This document shows, piece by piece, positions 32,142-42,980 of a stretch of 64,000 nt of DNA (positions within the stretch are counted from its first letter, which is position 1; each line of letters opens with the position of its first letter). Source of the stretch: Blastocladiella emersonii ATCC 22665 (Eukaryota; Blastocladiomycota; Blastocladiomycetes; Blastocladiales; Blastocladiaceae); assembly GCA_025594325.1 (NCBI GenBank), contig JANHCV010000001.1:62001-126000 (forward strand), read 5' to 3'. The position numbers were made by a program, and so were the translations under genes. Under the pieces are notes generated by a model, which had not been told where the DNA came from, did no database searches, and saw nothing but the letters and a program-made list of their open reading frames with translations.

Positions 32142-34960
32142 GTGTGCGGTGCCCACAACAGCGATGTCAACGACCTGCCCTTGTCAATCTCGCGGCGTAC
32201 AGCGCCCGACGTGACCAAGCGCCGCTTCTGCCGCGCGCACAAGCGTGTCCTGCGCTCGCTCTTTGCGGCGGGCACTGCGTGCGACATCAACGTGGCAACC
32301 CGCTGGCTCAAGGAGCGTATTGTTACGCGCAATGACCACCTCGCGCACCAGGTGCCGCCAACTCGCGCATTATCACGCTGCTTGAGACCGCGTCCAAGGT
32401 GCTCATGAAGATCCTGCTTGAGCGCATGCACCCGGTCCTGCGCAAGCACGACGTCCTGCAGGGCGCGCGGTACTCGGCGATCCGGGGCACCGACACGACG
32501 ACGCCGATCGCGATCCTGCACGCCGCCGCGCTCAAGGCGCGCATCGAGGACGGCCCGCTGTGGGCCTACTTTGAGGACAAGTCCAAGGCGTTCGACTCAG
32601 TGCCGCAGCCCTGCTCAAGCGCGCCATGCGGCGCATCCGGCTGCCGCCCGAGTTCGTCGACTTCTACTTTGACGGCATGCTGCACGGGCGCACGGCGCGC
32701 GTGCTCACGGCGTACGGCCTGTCGGACGAGGTCCGCATCGAGCGCGGGTTCCCGCAGGGCGCCGTCGAGTCGCCGCTGCTGTGGAACCTCTTCTACGACG
32801 TGTGCCTGTGCGAGGTCAACCGGCTCACGGTCGAGACGGGCGACGCCGACCACGACGAGGACGCGCGCGGGTTCGGCATCACGCTCGAGGCCGGGTCGGG
32901 GCTGCGCCACGTCGGGCCCAACCGCGGGTTTGCGGCGCCGCCGTTCACGTTTCGCGCGTCGCACCGCCAGCTCGACACGCTCCGCGTCGCCGCCGTCGCC
33001 TACATGGACGACGCCGTCTTCTATGCATCCGACCGAGACCACCTGCAACGCATCGTAGAAATTGTGGACGACTTCAACCGGCTCACGCGCATCAACGCGA
33101 ACCCGGCCAAGGGTGCGGTCCTCCGCATGCTCTCCAAGTGGGACGGCGGCGCGCTCACGGGCGGGCCCAACGACCCGCAGAACGCGCCCCTCGTCGTGCG
33201 CGGCGTCGCCGTCCCCTGGGTCGGCAAGTCGTTCCGCTACCTGGGCGTGTTCATTGACCACGCCATGCTCGGCCGCGAAGCAGCCAACACGTGCCTCGCC
33301 GAGGCGCGCAAGGGCCTCGCCCTGCTCAAGGACCGCCGCATCACGGGCAAGGCCGCCGTGTACCTGCTCAACGCCGTCTTCTTCCCCGCCGCGGCGTACC
33401 GCTCGCTGTTCCGCGTGCCGTCGCTCGCGCAGCTCGACCGCATCGACCAGTCGGCGCGCGCGCTCGTGCGCCGCAAGTACAAGCTGCCCAACACGTTCCC
33501 CACGGCCATGCTGCACGACCGCGACATCATCGGCCTGCACTCGCTCGCCGACCTGATCACGCAGCAGCACGTCACCGACCTGTGCGTCATGCTCAACGAC
33601 CCGCGCCCGCACGGCGTGCCCGCGCGCTACGAGCTCGGCATCCTCCAGTTCCAGACGCAGTGCGCGTTCTCGCCGCTCGAGCGGCCCGACCTCGCGCTCG
33701 TGCCCATGTCCAACCAGCTGCCGTGCGTGTGGTTCGACGACCTGCTGCTGCTCATGCAGCGGCGCAAGATGTCGATCGTGGACCGCCGCCGCGACTACAA
33801 CCTCATTGTCGCCGGCAACTGCACGCCCACGGTCCTCGTCGTGCCCGAGATGACGGTGCGCGGCAAGAAGAACCAGGACCGCGTCTGGACCAAGAACCTG
33901 ATCCGGTGGCTGCCCCTGTACACGCTCGAGACGCTGCTCGAGTACCCGCCCGACAACGACGACGGCCTGGTCGGACGCAAGTACACGCTGCCGATGCTCC
34001 GCCGCATGGCGACCAGGGACGTGCAGCAGCTCGTCAAGGAGTTCCGCGTCCCGCTCACGGACAACGGCAACGCGCGCATGAACGCCGACGACCGCGACGT
34101 CGCCCGGATCCTGATCGACGTGGCGAACCGCAACCACGCCCGGATCACGGAAATCAGCCACGGGCAGGAAATGTACCCGCCCGCGCTGCCCATGGACGAC
34201 GACCCGCCCGCGCCTGCCGGCGCGCCGCCGCTCGTCTTCCGCCACACCCGCCCCCGCCCCGCCGCCGCGCTCGCCGATCCTGTCCGCGCCGTCGGGTTCC
34301 AGATCATGCCCACCCCGGGCAACGTCGTCGTCGCGTACACGGACGGCTCGTACTACGCGGACCGCCCGGGCCCCGAGGGAGTCGCGCGCGCGGGCTCCGC
34401 CGCCGTGTTCCCGCTGCCCGACGGCTACGACAGGGCCACGCGCCACGACGCTGACTGCCGCGCGGCTGCCAACGGCGTCACGGACGACGACGTGGGCCAC
34501 ATCGCCGCCGCCAAGCTGCCGCCCGGCCCGTTCTCGTCGACGCGCGCCGAGATCCACGCGTTCGTCCTCGCCGTGTCGCAGGTCGCCGCCGGGACCGCGC
34601 TGCACATCTACTCGGACTCGCAGGCCGCCATCGAGGCCGCGCGCACGCAGCTCTCGCCGACGGCGATGGTGCGCCAGCGCGTCCGGTGTGCGTCGAGCGA
34701 CCTGTGGTCCGCGCTCCGCCTCGCGCTGCGCGACCGCAACGTCACGGTCACCTTCTCGTGGGTCCGCGGCCACGTCGACGACCCGACCACGCCCAACAAC
34801 ATCGCCGACCGCGCTCAACAACAATGCTGACCGCGGCGCCAAGGCCGCGGCGAACCAGCCGTCCGCCACCAACGCGTACTTTTCGAAGCGCACGCGCATC
34901 GAGGGCCTCTACCACGTCCCCACCTTCTTCGACCACGAGATTGGCGACGGCCCGCGCAAG
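32142..34960 (+). pseudogene. Non-LTR (LINE) retrotransposon RT-RNase H, frameshifted
   Basis: The pre-RT region (32142-32350) and RT start (ANSRIITLLETASKVLMKIL, from about 32355) are separated by a frame change, as is motif A (YFEDKSKAFDSVP, about 32565-32600) from the rest. From 32626 a long frame carries IERGFPQGAVESPLLWNLFY (motif B), VAYMDDAVFYA (motif C, about 33000), a thumb and linker region, and an RNase H domain with YTDGSYY, STRAEIHAF, YSDSQAAIEA and IADRA (34330-34820), so all four acidic RNase H residues are visible. A further frame break at 34815 separates NNNADRGAKAAANQ and a C-terminal tail to about 34960. No endonuclease domain is seen. RT plus RNase H in this order suits I- or Tad-like non-LTR elements. 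The copy is dead but not old, because the main frame is intact for 730 codons. Confidence 0.85.
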
Positions 34961-35259
34961 TTCATGCGCGACCTCGCGCCGGCCAAGTGCCGCGGCGCAC
35001 TTCAAGCTCGCGCAGCCGCCGCCGCCCAATCGAGCTCCTCGGCCTGGAAGGTCGCCGCGCTCGCTCTGCAAGGCAAGTCGCGTCTGCGAGCATTCTCCCG
35101 TGCAGCGACCTGTTGTACGCGACTGCTGTCTCGCTGATCAAGTCGCTGGCTCATACATTGCTGGCAGCGTCACGATTCCCACGTCTCTCTCTACCTTGCA
35201 GCCCTTTGAGTAACGCACAGATTCATCGAGAATAATGCGAACGGGAAGTCTCAGTGTCG

Positions 35260-38133
35260 CTACATCGCCCAACTGTGGTCCTCGCGCACCCACACCTTGG
35301 CAGGTCGCACGGCGCGCCAGCCCCAACCCGCGCCCTGAGCGTCTGGCACCGCCTCAACCAGCGCGGGGAAGTATGTGAACTGTACGGTTGTGAAAGGGCG
35401 AGCTGATGCGTTCTGATTCGCGCTGTCGTCCATCCAAGCGGAGCACAAGGCCGCGCCTGCTGGCACAACAACCAGTCCGCAGCCTGGTCGCGTCGCCTTG
35501 ATCCGCGCCCAGTGCACGGCCGCAGCGCACAAGACCTCGGCGAGACCAAGCGGAGACGTGAGCGAATTTGCGGGCGAGACCAAATCTGAAACCACTGCAG
35601 CGGTTGTCGTGGCCGACGCGCTGCCACTTGGTGCCGCGTTTGCAGCGGCTGACAGCACATTGAGCTTGAGCGCTACCGAGTGCTCGTACTCGCGGGCGAG
35701 GCGGCGGACCGCTCCTGCAAAAGCAGGCGCGAAACGGAGCGCGGCAGTCGATCGGGTCCCCGCTGCCTGCCCCGCTGCGTGCCAAATCGCCATGCCGTGA
35801 TCCCGCCAAGATGTGTGCTCAGCCCCCGCAGGTGCAGCGAGCGAGGTGGAGCTCAGGACGCTGCAAAGGGAGCGCGCCGAGCCGCTGTGCATGTTGCCGC
35901 GAGGCTCACCAAGTTCAAGAAGCGGCCGCGCAGCGTCAGCGACCTCGTCCATGGCGGAAAACACGCGCGGGAGGTCAGCGGCAGCGGACGTGGGCTCAGT
36001 GCGAAGGCCATGGTCCTCGCGCGCGACCTCAGCGACGGCGCTGGTGCACTGGACGGCGGCCAGAAACTTGATGAGCTCAATGGCAACAAAGTGGAGGACG
36101 GCAGCAGTTCGGGCTGCACGCGAAGTTGGCGAGGCAAAAGTTGAGGTGCGAGTGGACGGCGAATCAGTGGAGACGAGGAGCGACCATGCCATCTCAGCTG
36201 CCGTGTCAGCAGCGGTCCCGCCCGTGGTCATGAACCGCGCGACACGCGCCTGGACCGAGTCAAGGATGGCGTCCCACGCGAAGGTGACAGCCGCCCACTC
36301 TTCATCAAGTGCAGAGCCGGAATCAAGCGCGCAGTCTTGGATGCTGTTGCAAGACACAGCGGCGCCGCTGGCAAAGATCGAGGCGCGTGCGGCCAAGCGG
36401 GACGCGGGCGAAGCGGTGCTGCCAGGAACGCGCGGAAGACCAAAGACCATGTCAAAAGCATCGGCGGCACCCACGTCAATGAGCCCGTTGAGCCATGGGC
36501 GCAGCGGCGTGCGCGGAAGCAGCTGTGATGTGCGGGCAGTTGGCCGCGAGCTAAGTCCGTGCAGCACGCCCTCGCCTGGGCTTGAGCGAGCGGCGGCTGG
36601 AAGCGCGCCCTCGCTGACGTGTGATGGCAGCGGCGACGCGTAGCACATGGCGCGGGACCAGGCGTGCGACTTGGACGAAGCGGAGGTGAGAAGCGATTTT
36701 GCCGAGTCAGCAGGTCCGGTGCGCTCTGCCGCAGAGCGAGGCAGAACGCGCTCCGAGTTGCTCGAGTGTTCGCGGGCGCGAGGTGTAACAACGTGCACGT
36801 CGTCGTTGTCATCCAAGTCGCATGAGAGCAATGGCTGTGTCACAAAAGCAGGCAGCGTGGTGTCCGAAGTCGCGAAGTTGCAGGGATCGAGGGCGCGGTT
36901 GGAATCCGTATTGAGGTTGGTCGTGGAGGCATCAGCAGCCGCAGCGGCAGCATTATCAGCAAAGGTTTCACTGCAGAAATCGTCGCCGTCCTGAGTCGAA
37001 ATCGCGTCGCGGTCGCCCATGCCAACAAGCGTAGCGGCAGCGAGGTGCCAGCGACGATGCCTGGCACGGCGTACAAGGAACATGATGGCAAAGAGCGCAA
37101 TGCCAAGAGCGATCACAATGGTAGCGGCAATCCCAGCCCAGCCGCCCAACGAAAGCCCTGGGTTGGAAGGAGCCACTGGGCCGGCGCCCGGCACAGCACC
37201 GACGGGTGTAACCGAGGCCGCAGCAGCAGGTGATGCTGTTGAGCTAGGCGCGCGGAAAGCAGTTGACGATGAAGTGAGCGGAGCCGAGGAGGATGGAGAG
37301 CAAACGGGAGCGCTGCTTGCACACGGCGGAGCAGCGTCCGAAGGCCGGCAGACACCCGCGGGGAGGCCCACGCACGAGGTGAGCGAGAGGATGTTGGGAA
37401 TTGGTCCACTAAACGCGTTCCCTGCGACGGAGAGGGTACTGAGCGGCAGGCGTTCGATGGGAGCAAGCGAACCAGTAAAGCGATTGCCTGCAAGGTCGAG
37501 GGTGGTCAAAGCCGTGAGCTGCGTGAGCGAAGCAGGAAGAACGCCATCCAAGTTGTTGGAAGACAAGTCGCTACACGCACGCAAATGGCAAAGGCAAACG
37601 AGCCTTGCGCAGGTGAGACATGGATTGCAGAGCGGGCAGCGGGCAGCGGGCAGCGGGCAGCGGGCGTAAGGATACGGACAGGATGGTGAGACGCGACAGG
37701 ATCAAGATGGGAGCGGGGAAGGCGCCTGAGAGACCAGCCCGCGGCAGGCGGCTGAACATGATCGAGTTGGTTGTGGGTGAGGTCAGCATTTTGACGCAGG
37801 TCAGGCGAGCCAGCATCTCGACGGTGCTACGTACAGGACTTGAAGCTCAGACAACGAGGCAAGCTGGCCAACCTGATCGGAGCGGAAGGCGACACCAGCG
37901 GGGAGCAAGGCCGGGATCACCGAGCTAGATGGACGTGTTCGTCAGCGCGGGTGGCGATAGGACGGCCCACTGGGGCTCACGGTGACAGCGTACAGCGAGG
38001 TCAGGCGGCCGCTGACGTTGCAAGTCACCTCGATGCCAGCAAGGTGCTGGCCGTCGCAGCAGGCCCACGAGAGGGCGCCGGGCGTAAAGAGGGCCGAGGC
38101 AGCGACGCAGTCGGCCGAGTCGGATCCGGCCAT
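35260..38133 (-). CDS. LRR single-pass transmembrane protein, receptor-like (about 870 aa)
   Basis: Exons 38133-37994, 37924-37835, 37751-37680 and 37570-35260 join consistently. All three introns are phase 2 and fall at the same place in successive leucine-rich repeats (after ...L), so repeat units correspond to exons. The N-terminal cap contains a Cys pair and CNVSGRLTSL. Repeats follow (LASLSELQVL, LSRLTIL, LDLSSNNLDGVLPASL, LTTLDLAGNRFTGSLAP), then a Ser/Pro stalk and one TM helix (GIAATIVIALGIALFAIMFL, about residue 245) followed by RRARHRRW. The roughly 600-aa cytoplasmic part is unrecognised and has no kinase motifs. A likely start is the ATG in GCCGCCATGG at 38133. I see no good signal peptide in this model, so an upstream exon is possible. 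A sensor or adhesion role is inferred. Confidence 0.75.
37620..37670. repeat. 7-bp GGGCAGC minisatellite in LRR-gene intron
   Basis: About five tandem GGGCAGC units within intron 3 of the LRR gene, close to its donor site. Confidence 0.85.
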
Positions 38134-38412
38134 GGCGGCGTAGCGGAAGGTGCTCAGGACAAGGGAGCGGCGAAAAGCAGATGGAGGCAAGCAGAGGAAA
38201 GAGCAATCCGGTAAATAGCGTGGGCGTCTTCGATTCCGTTGCAGAGAGTAAGAGTAATTTTAAATTAGTAGCAATACAGGGCGGGAGGAGAGAGAGGAGG
38301 TGGACGCCGGCGGCGTGTCCCATCCCCACGCCTCCTCCCTCCCGCCGCAAACGCACCCCTTCTCGCGCGCCGACGCAACGCTGCACACCGCCAAAACAAA
38401 AACACACCAACC

Positions 38413-39327
38413 ATGAACGCTGTCCCGATACCCGCACCGCCCGCACACATGGCTGTGCCGGCGGGTCCTGCCGCCGCGACGCTCGGGCACCGTGCCGCGT
38501 CGCCGCCCGTCTCCGCGTCCACCCCTCTCGTGCAGGGCTCCATGGGCGGTCCCGCGCCGCAACCCGCGCCCGGTGCGGTGCCTCTGCCCACGCCCATGCC
38601 CGACTTTGGCGGCATCGCCGGCATGGCTACCGCCGCTGCTGTTGCGTCGACCCTGGCCCCAGGCGCCGTCGCCTCGGCGTCCGCCATGTCCGTGGGCTCG
38701 CGCTTCTCAGGCCTGCTCCCCGCTACCTGGACTGCCGCTGGCCTGCGCGAGTATCGCGATGCCAAGTTCCAGAACTGGCGCCCGCTCGTCGACTTTCTCG
38801 ACGTGCGCCGCGTCCGCAAGCCGCCCAACTGGGATGTCGTCAAGGAGCGCGCCTCCAACAACCTCGCCTACTACCAGACCAACTACGCCGTCGTATTTAC
38901 CCTAATCTGCTTCTACGCGCTGTACGACTCCTCCCGCTGCCCGCCTTACAATGCCGCCGCTGACCACTCATTCGCCCGTCCCTGCACCCAGCCTCTCGTC
39001 GCCCTTCCTCCTCCTCTCGCTTGGCTTTCTTGCCGTGGCCTACAACGTCGTCAACGCCTCGCAGTCGTCCACCATCGTCATCATGGGGAACTCGTTCTCG
39101 ACGGCTCAAGCGGTACGCGCGCGCTCAGTCACAAAAACTTCCCCCCGATCGCCATTGACTTCAGCGAGTAGAACACGTACCTCGCCATCCTCGCTGTTCC
39201 GCTCCTTTGGCTTGGATCGGCCGGATCCACCGTCTTCTTCATCCTTGGTGCCTCCATGATGGTTATTGGTGGGCACGCTGCGCTGCTCGAACCGCCCGTT
39301 GAGCGTGCATTTGAAGAATCTGTTTAG
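38413..39327 (+). CDS. PRA1/Yip3 family Rab-acceptor protein (261 aa)
   Basis: Exons 38413-38921, 38992-39112 and 39172-39327 (donors GTACGA and GTACGC, acceptors CCCAG and GAGTAG) give 261 aa. The long Pro/Ala-rich N-terminus (about 90 aa) precedes the PRA1 domain: FQNWRPLVDFLDVRRVRKP, NLAYYQTNYAVVFTLICFY, LLLSLGFLAVAYNVVNA and PLLWLGSAGSTVFFILGASM. The paired hydrophobic hairpins and the NYxTNY-like stretch are family features. PRA1 proteins are ER/Golgi membrane proteins that interact with prenylated Rab GTPases in vesicle traffic. It is divergent from the LRR gene (280 bp apart) and convergent with the GPCR gene, with only 24 bp between the stop codons. Confidence 0.85.
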
Positions 39328-39350
39328 GGCCACCGCATGCAATCCCGCCG

Positions 39351-41214
39351 TTATATCAATGGGTATACAACATCTCTCGATGCCTCCACGTCGCTTCCAC
39401 TGCGCATTAGCGGGACTGCTGCTGGCGCGGATGTGGGGGCCTCGCTTGCGGGAGCAGGCAGCGCTGCACCGCGCTGTCCCTGCCCTCCGCTGACCACACC
39501 CAGCAACGCTGAGCGGAACCGCGGGTCCAGCGCGAGCAGGATGAGTGGATCACAGAGCTCCGAGATGAATTTGCTCATCATGAACGCTACGCCAGACCAC
39601 CCTCATGTTAGCAATGAGTTTAGGAGAGTGCAGGAGGGGGAAGAGCAGGGCGTACCAGTGTCAGCAAACTGCGATGGTCGTGTGCGAGACGTGTAGATGT
39701 AAACTATTACGGAGACGAAAGGAACGAGCTACACATACATGCACAGGGTAAGACGGATGGCTCGCGAATCCCTCCCTTTCCTTGCGCACTGTCAGGCTGA
39801 TGCCAAGCAAGGTTAGAAGGCCGCGAACTGCAATTCGACGCTCAACGATGGTCAGCTTCCTCCTCCTTTCGCCCTCCTTGCGCCCCAGTGCTGCATGCAC
39901 GTCCGTTGCGGCCGTGCTCAACGGAGCGAGGAACCCAATCGACGAAGACTGCGTAGCTGGCGGTAGCTGCAGCGTTGGTGCTGTTGTTGAGGAGAGCTCA
40001 AGGTCGTTGTAGTCGACTGTGAAAGCGCCAAGCTCCGCGTCCGCGTCGTGGAGTTGCTCGCGCAACGCAAGATCACTCAAAGACTGGGAGCCTTGCTCGA
40101 GATGGGCTGGTGGCCGCGAGGGGCTCACAATTGACGGGCTCACTAGACGCACACAGAGTTAGATCAGACTCCAAGCGAGAAGCGCATTGCCAAAAGTAGA
40201 CGTACTCGGCCAGCTGCGCCCAAGCTGGATCGTAGACGCCGTGACCGTGGTCGCGGTCCCGCTCGACGGACCAACGTTCGTCTGATTTGATGATGGTGAC
40301 GACAGCTTGGCAACGGGGCGGACGCTGGACGGTGTCGACCCGCTCCGCGCGTGCGCACTCGATGAGAGCCGCTGCATGGATGCGTTGCGGTGCCGCGAAA
40401 GTACACGGTTGTGGAAAATGGATCGCGAAGTGCGGGCCACGTCAAAGACGAGGGCGTAAACGACTACATGCGTCGTCGTAGGCGATGAGTGCAAGCGAGC
40501 TGCACCTCTGACAGGGGTCAAACGTACTGAGCACGCTCAAGAACGGCGTCAGGAACAGGAGAATGTCGGCAAGTCCGAGCCACGTCGAGAAGGCGGCCGG
40601 GTACGTCAAAATCCTGGACAAAACGAGGTCGAGATGGTTAACGTCAGCGTGAAGCGTACGCTTTACGGGCAGGTTTCCACGTGCCCGCTAACACCAACGA
40701 CAGGCGGACCCGCAAGGTGATGAGACAAGATATTGCTTCCAGCCACGGCGCCACCAGCTGCCATGAGGCGCCACAACGTCTTGATGCTGAGCGGATGCAG
40801 CCGGACAACGGCGCAATATTGCTCGATGCCAATGATTACGATGAGGGCGACGCTCAACGTAATAAAGCATGTGGACAAGCTGGTCCACGCTACCGCGAGG
40901 GCCGGCGTCCACCCTCGGTTGGCAGCGAGCTGCGTGCGGACGACGACGATGGAGAATCCGTAAAGAAAGTTGCTTGTGCAAAGCATCGTGAAAACCTGGT
41001 TCGCGCCAGTCGCCAGCAGCCGCGCGCGCTTAACCAGGGCCGTGGCAATGACAAGACCATTGAGGAGCATGATAAGAGCGCCCTCGCCGATGAGATAGGC
41101 GTTGACGACGTAGTGAACGGAGCCCGGCTCAAGACGCGCCGTGTCCCACGCCGGTTCGCGGACCCAAGAATCAAAGTCCCCCGGGAACGAGAGAGGACCA
41201 GGTTGATAATTCAT
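39351..41214 (-). CDS. Rhodopsin-like seven-transmembrane receptor (about 517 aa)
   Basis: Six exons (41214-40667, 40613-40528, 40463-40206, 40142-39790, 39728-39656, 39586-39351) keep one frame. Seven hydrophobic segments follow an N-terminal tail: TM1 LIMLLNGLVIATALV, TM2 FTMLCTSNFLYGFSIVVV, TM3 FITLSVALIVIIGIEQYCAV with EQY in the DRY position, TM4 LWRLMAAGGAVAG, TM5 WLGLADILLFLTPFLSVL, TM6 GLLTLLGISLTLVPFVSVIV and TM7 MMSKFISELCDPLILLAL followed by DPRFR. A Cys in extracellular loop 2 (ETCP) fits class A receptors. The third cytoplasmic loop is very long (over 200 aa, Ser/Thr-rich). The ligand is unknown. The upstream part of the frame toward 41430 could extend the N-terminus. Tandem downstream of cyclophilin-40. 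Confidence 0.75.
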
Positions 41215-41431
41215 TGCATTTACATTGCACAGAGTGGGAGGCCTTAAGGATCTGGACAACAAGGGAGGCGACGAGCCGTTCCTGGCGCCTGCCTCGCCCG
41301 CCCCGGTTTCCTCCCCAGCCAGCTCCCTCACCTCCCCGCCTACATCAGGTCCCTCTGCTTCACGCCCATTACTTGCAGACAGGAGCATGTGTGTATTATC
41401 ATCTGGTCGGAGGGGCTCGTAATCAGGCCGC

Positions 41432-42768
41432 CTACGCAAACATCTTCGCGTAGATGGCCTTCTCCTTCTTCTCGCGCAGCGCCACCTCGCGCTTGACGAG
41501 CGCCAGCTCCTTGGGGATGGCTGGGTCGCTCGGGCTCAGCGCGAGCGCCGCGGTGAGGTTCTCGGTCGCCGCGTCCCAGTCGCCGAGCGCCTTGCTCGCC
41601 ACACCCGCGCGGAAATGTGCCTTGGTGCGGTCCGCGTCCGTGAGCCCAGGCAGCGACAGGACGGCGAGGGCCGAATTACGGGCCGCGGCGTTCTCGCCGC
41701 GCTTGAGCTGGCACATGGCCGTGTTGAGCAGACACGGGATCTTGGCCGTGGCCGCGCGCACCGACGCGTCCTCGGCGCCGCCCGAGGGGTACTCGCCGCG
41801 CACGTTGAGGAACCGCACCGCCTTTCCGTACCGCGAGATCGCCAGCGCCAGATCGCCCGCCTTGAACGCCGCGTTGCCGGCCGCGCGCTGCGACTCGGCC
41901 GTGGCAATCGCCGCGTCTGCCGTCAGCTCGTCCTCGAAGTCCGCGGGGAAGTCGGGCGTGTTGTCCGTGCCCGTCGGGCCGCACCACTTGAACTGCTCGT
42001 CCTGCGCCGCGCTGGCCGCGACGTCCGCGATCTCGCCGCAGTCGGCGATCACCACCGCGTGCACCGGCTTGTCGCCGTCGCCCTTCTCGACCGCCTCCAT
42101 GGCGCGAACGGTGTTCATGCCCTGCACGACCTTGCCAAAGACCACGTGCTTGCCATCGAGGTGCGGCGTCTTGTTCGCGGTGACAATGAAGAACTGCGAC
42201 CCGTTGGTGTTTGGGCCGGCGTTGGCCATGGAGAGGACGAACTTGGCGTCGTGCTATACCAGTCGCGGACGTGGTCAGTTGTGGTCGCGGTCCTGGCACG
42301 AACGCATGGAGATCACGGACCTTGTACGGGAACGCCTCGTCGTTGAACTTGCCTGTCCGCCCAGCAATGTCAGTCAGGATGCGCCCTGGGGTTGCGACTC
42401 GCGCAGGCCGAACGCACCGCCGCCAATGTCCAGCTCGGGAATGCACTCGCCGCCCGTGCCGTCACCGCGCGTGAAGTCGCCGCCCTATACGTCTCGCGAG
42501 AGGTGAGCGCAGTCGGCGGGGTCGTGTCTGGGACGAGTCGCCACGCACACACCTGGCACATGAAGTCCTTGATGATGCGATGGAAGGTCGAGCCCTTGTA
42601 GTGAAGCGGCACACCCGAGCGTCCAATGCCCTTCTCGCCCGTACAGAGCGCAATGAAGTTGGAGGTCGTGAGCGGCAGCTCGGCAGAGTAGAGCTCGAAC
42701 ACGATCCGGCCCGCGGGCGTGCCGCCGATCGTCATGTCAAAATAGGTGCGCTTGTTGCCGGCAGTCAT
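41432..42768 (-). CDS. Cyclophilin-40 type peptidyl-prolyl isomerase with TPR domain (378 aa)
   Basis: Exons 42768-42553, 42484-42418, 42352-42321 and 42253-41432 join in frame, including a 32-nt micro-exon. The N-terminal cyclophilin domain (residues ~7-180) shows [58 protein letters not shown] and [13 protein letters not shown]. The catalytic Arg (FHRII), Phe/Met/Gln set and His (LDGKHVVFG) are present; the usual Trp is His, as in Cyp40 proteins. The C-terminal part has TPR helices ([59 protein letters not shown]) that in this family bind the Hsp90 C-terminus. Length matches the family (about 370 aa). Role: prolyl isomerase and Hsp90 co-chaperone. Confidence 0.93.
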
Positions 42769-42980
42769 TGTAGGTTTTCTACGTTGCGAAATGGGTGTTG
42801 TTTTGTTGTTGGTGAGCAGGGAGCGCGGGCAGGAGGGGCGGGGGCCGCGGGCTTTTCAGAGCCTGCCGCGACCAGGGCCACTACCACCCCTTCCACGACG
42901 CTCGCGATGCCGCCTTCGCTCCAGTTCCATGCTCACGTGCACACGCGCCAGCCATCGAAGCAGGTCGAAAGCTGAACCGG

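Noticed and set aside
32566-34899. 777-codon minus-strand open frame opposite the non-LTR RT
   Set aside because: Antisense of a GC-rich coding region with strong third-position GC bias; no domain, and the plus strand has clear RT and RNase H motifs.
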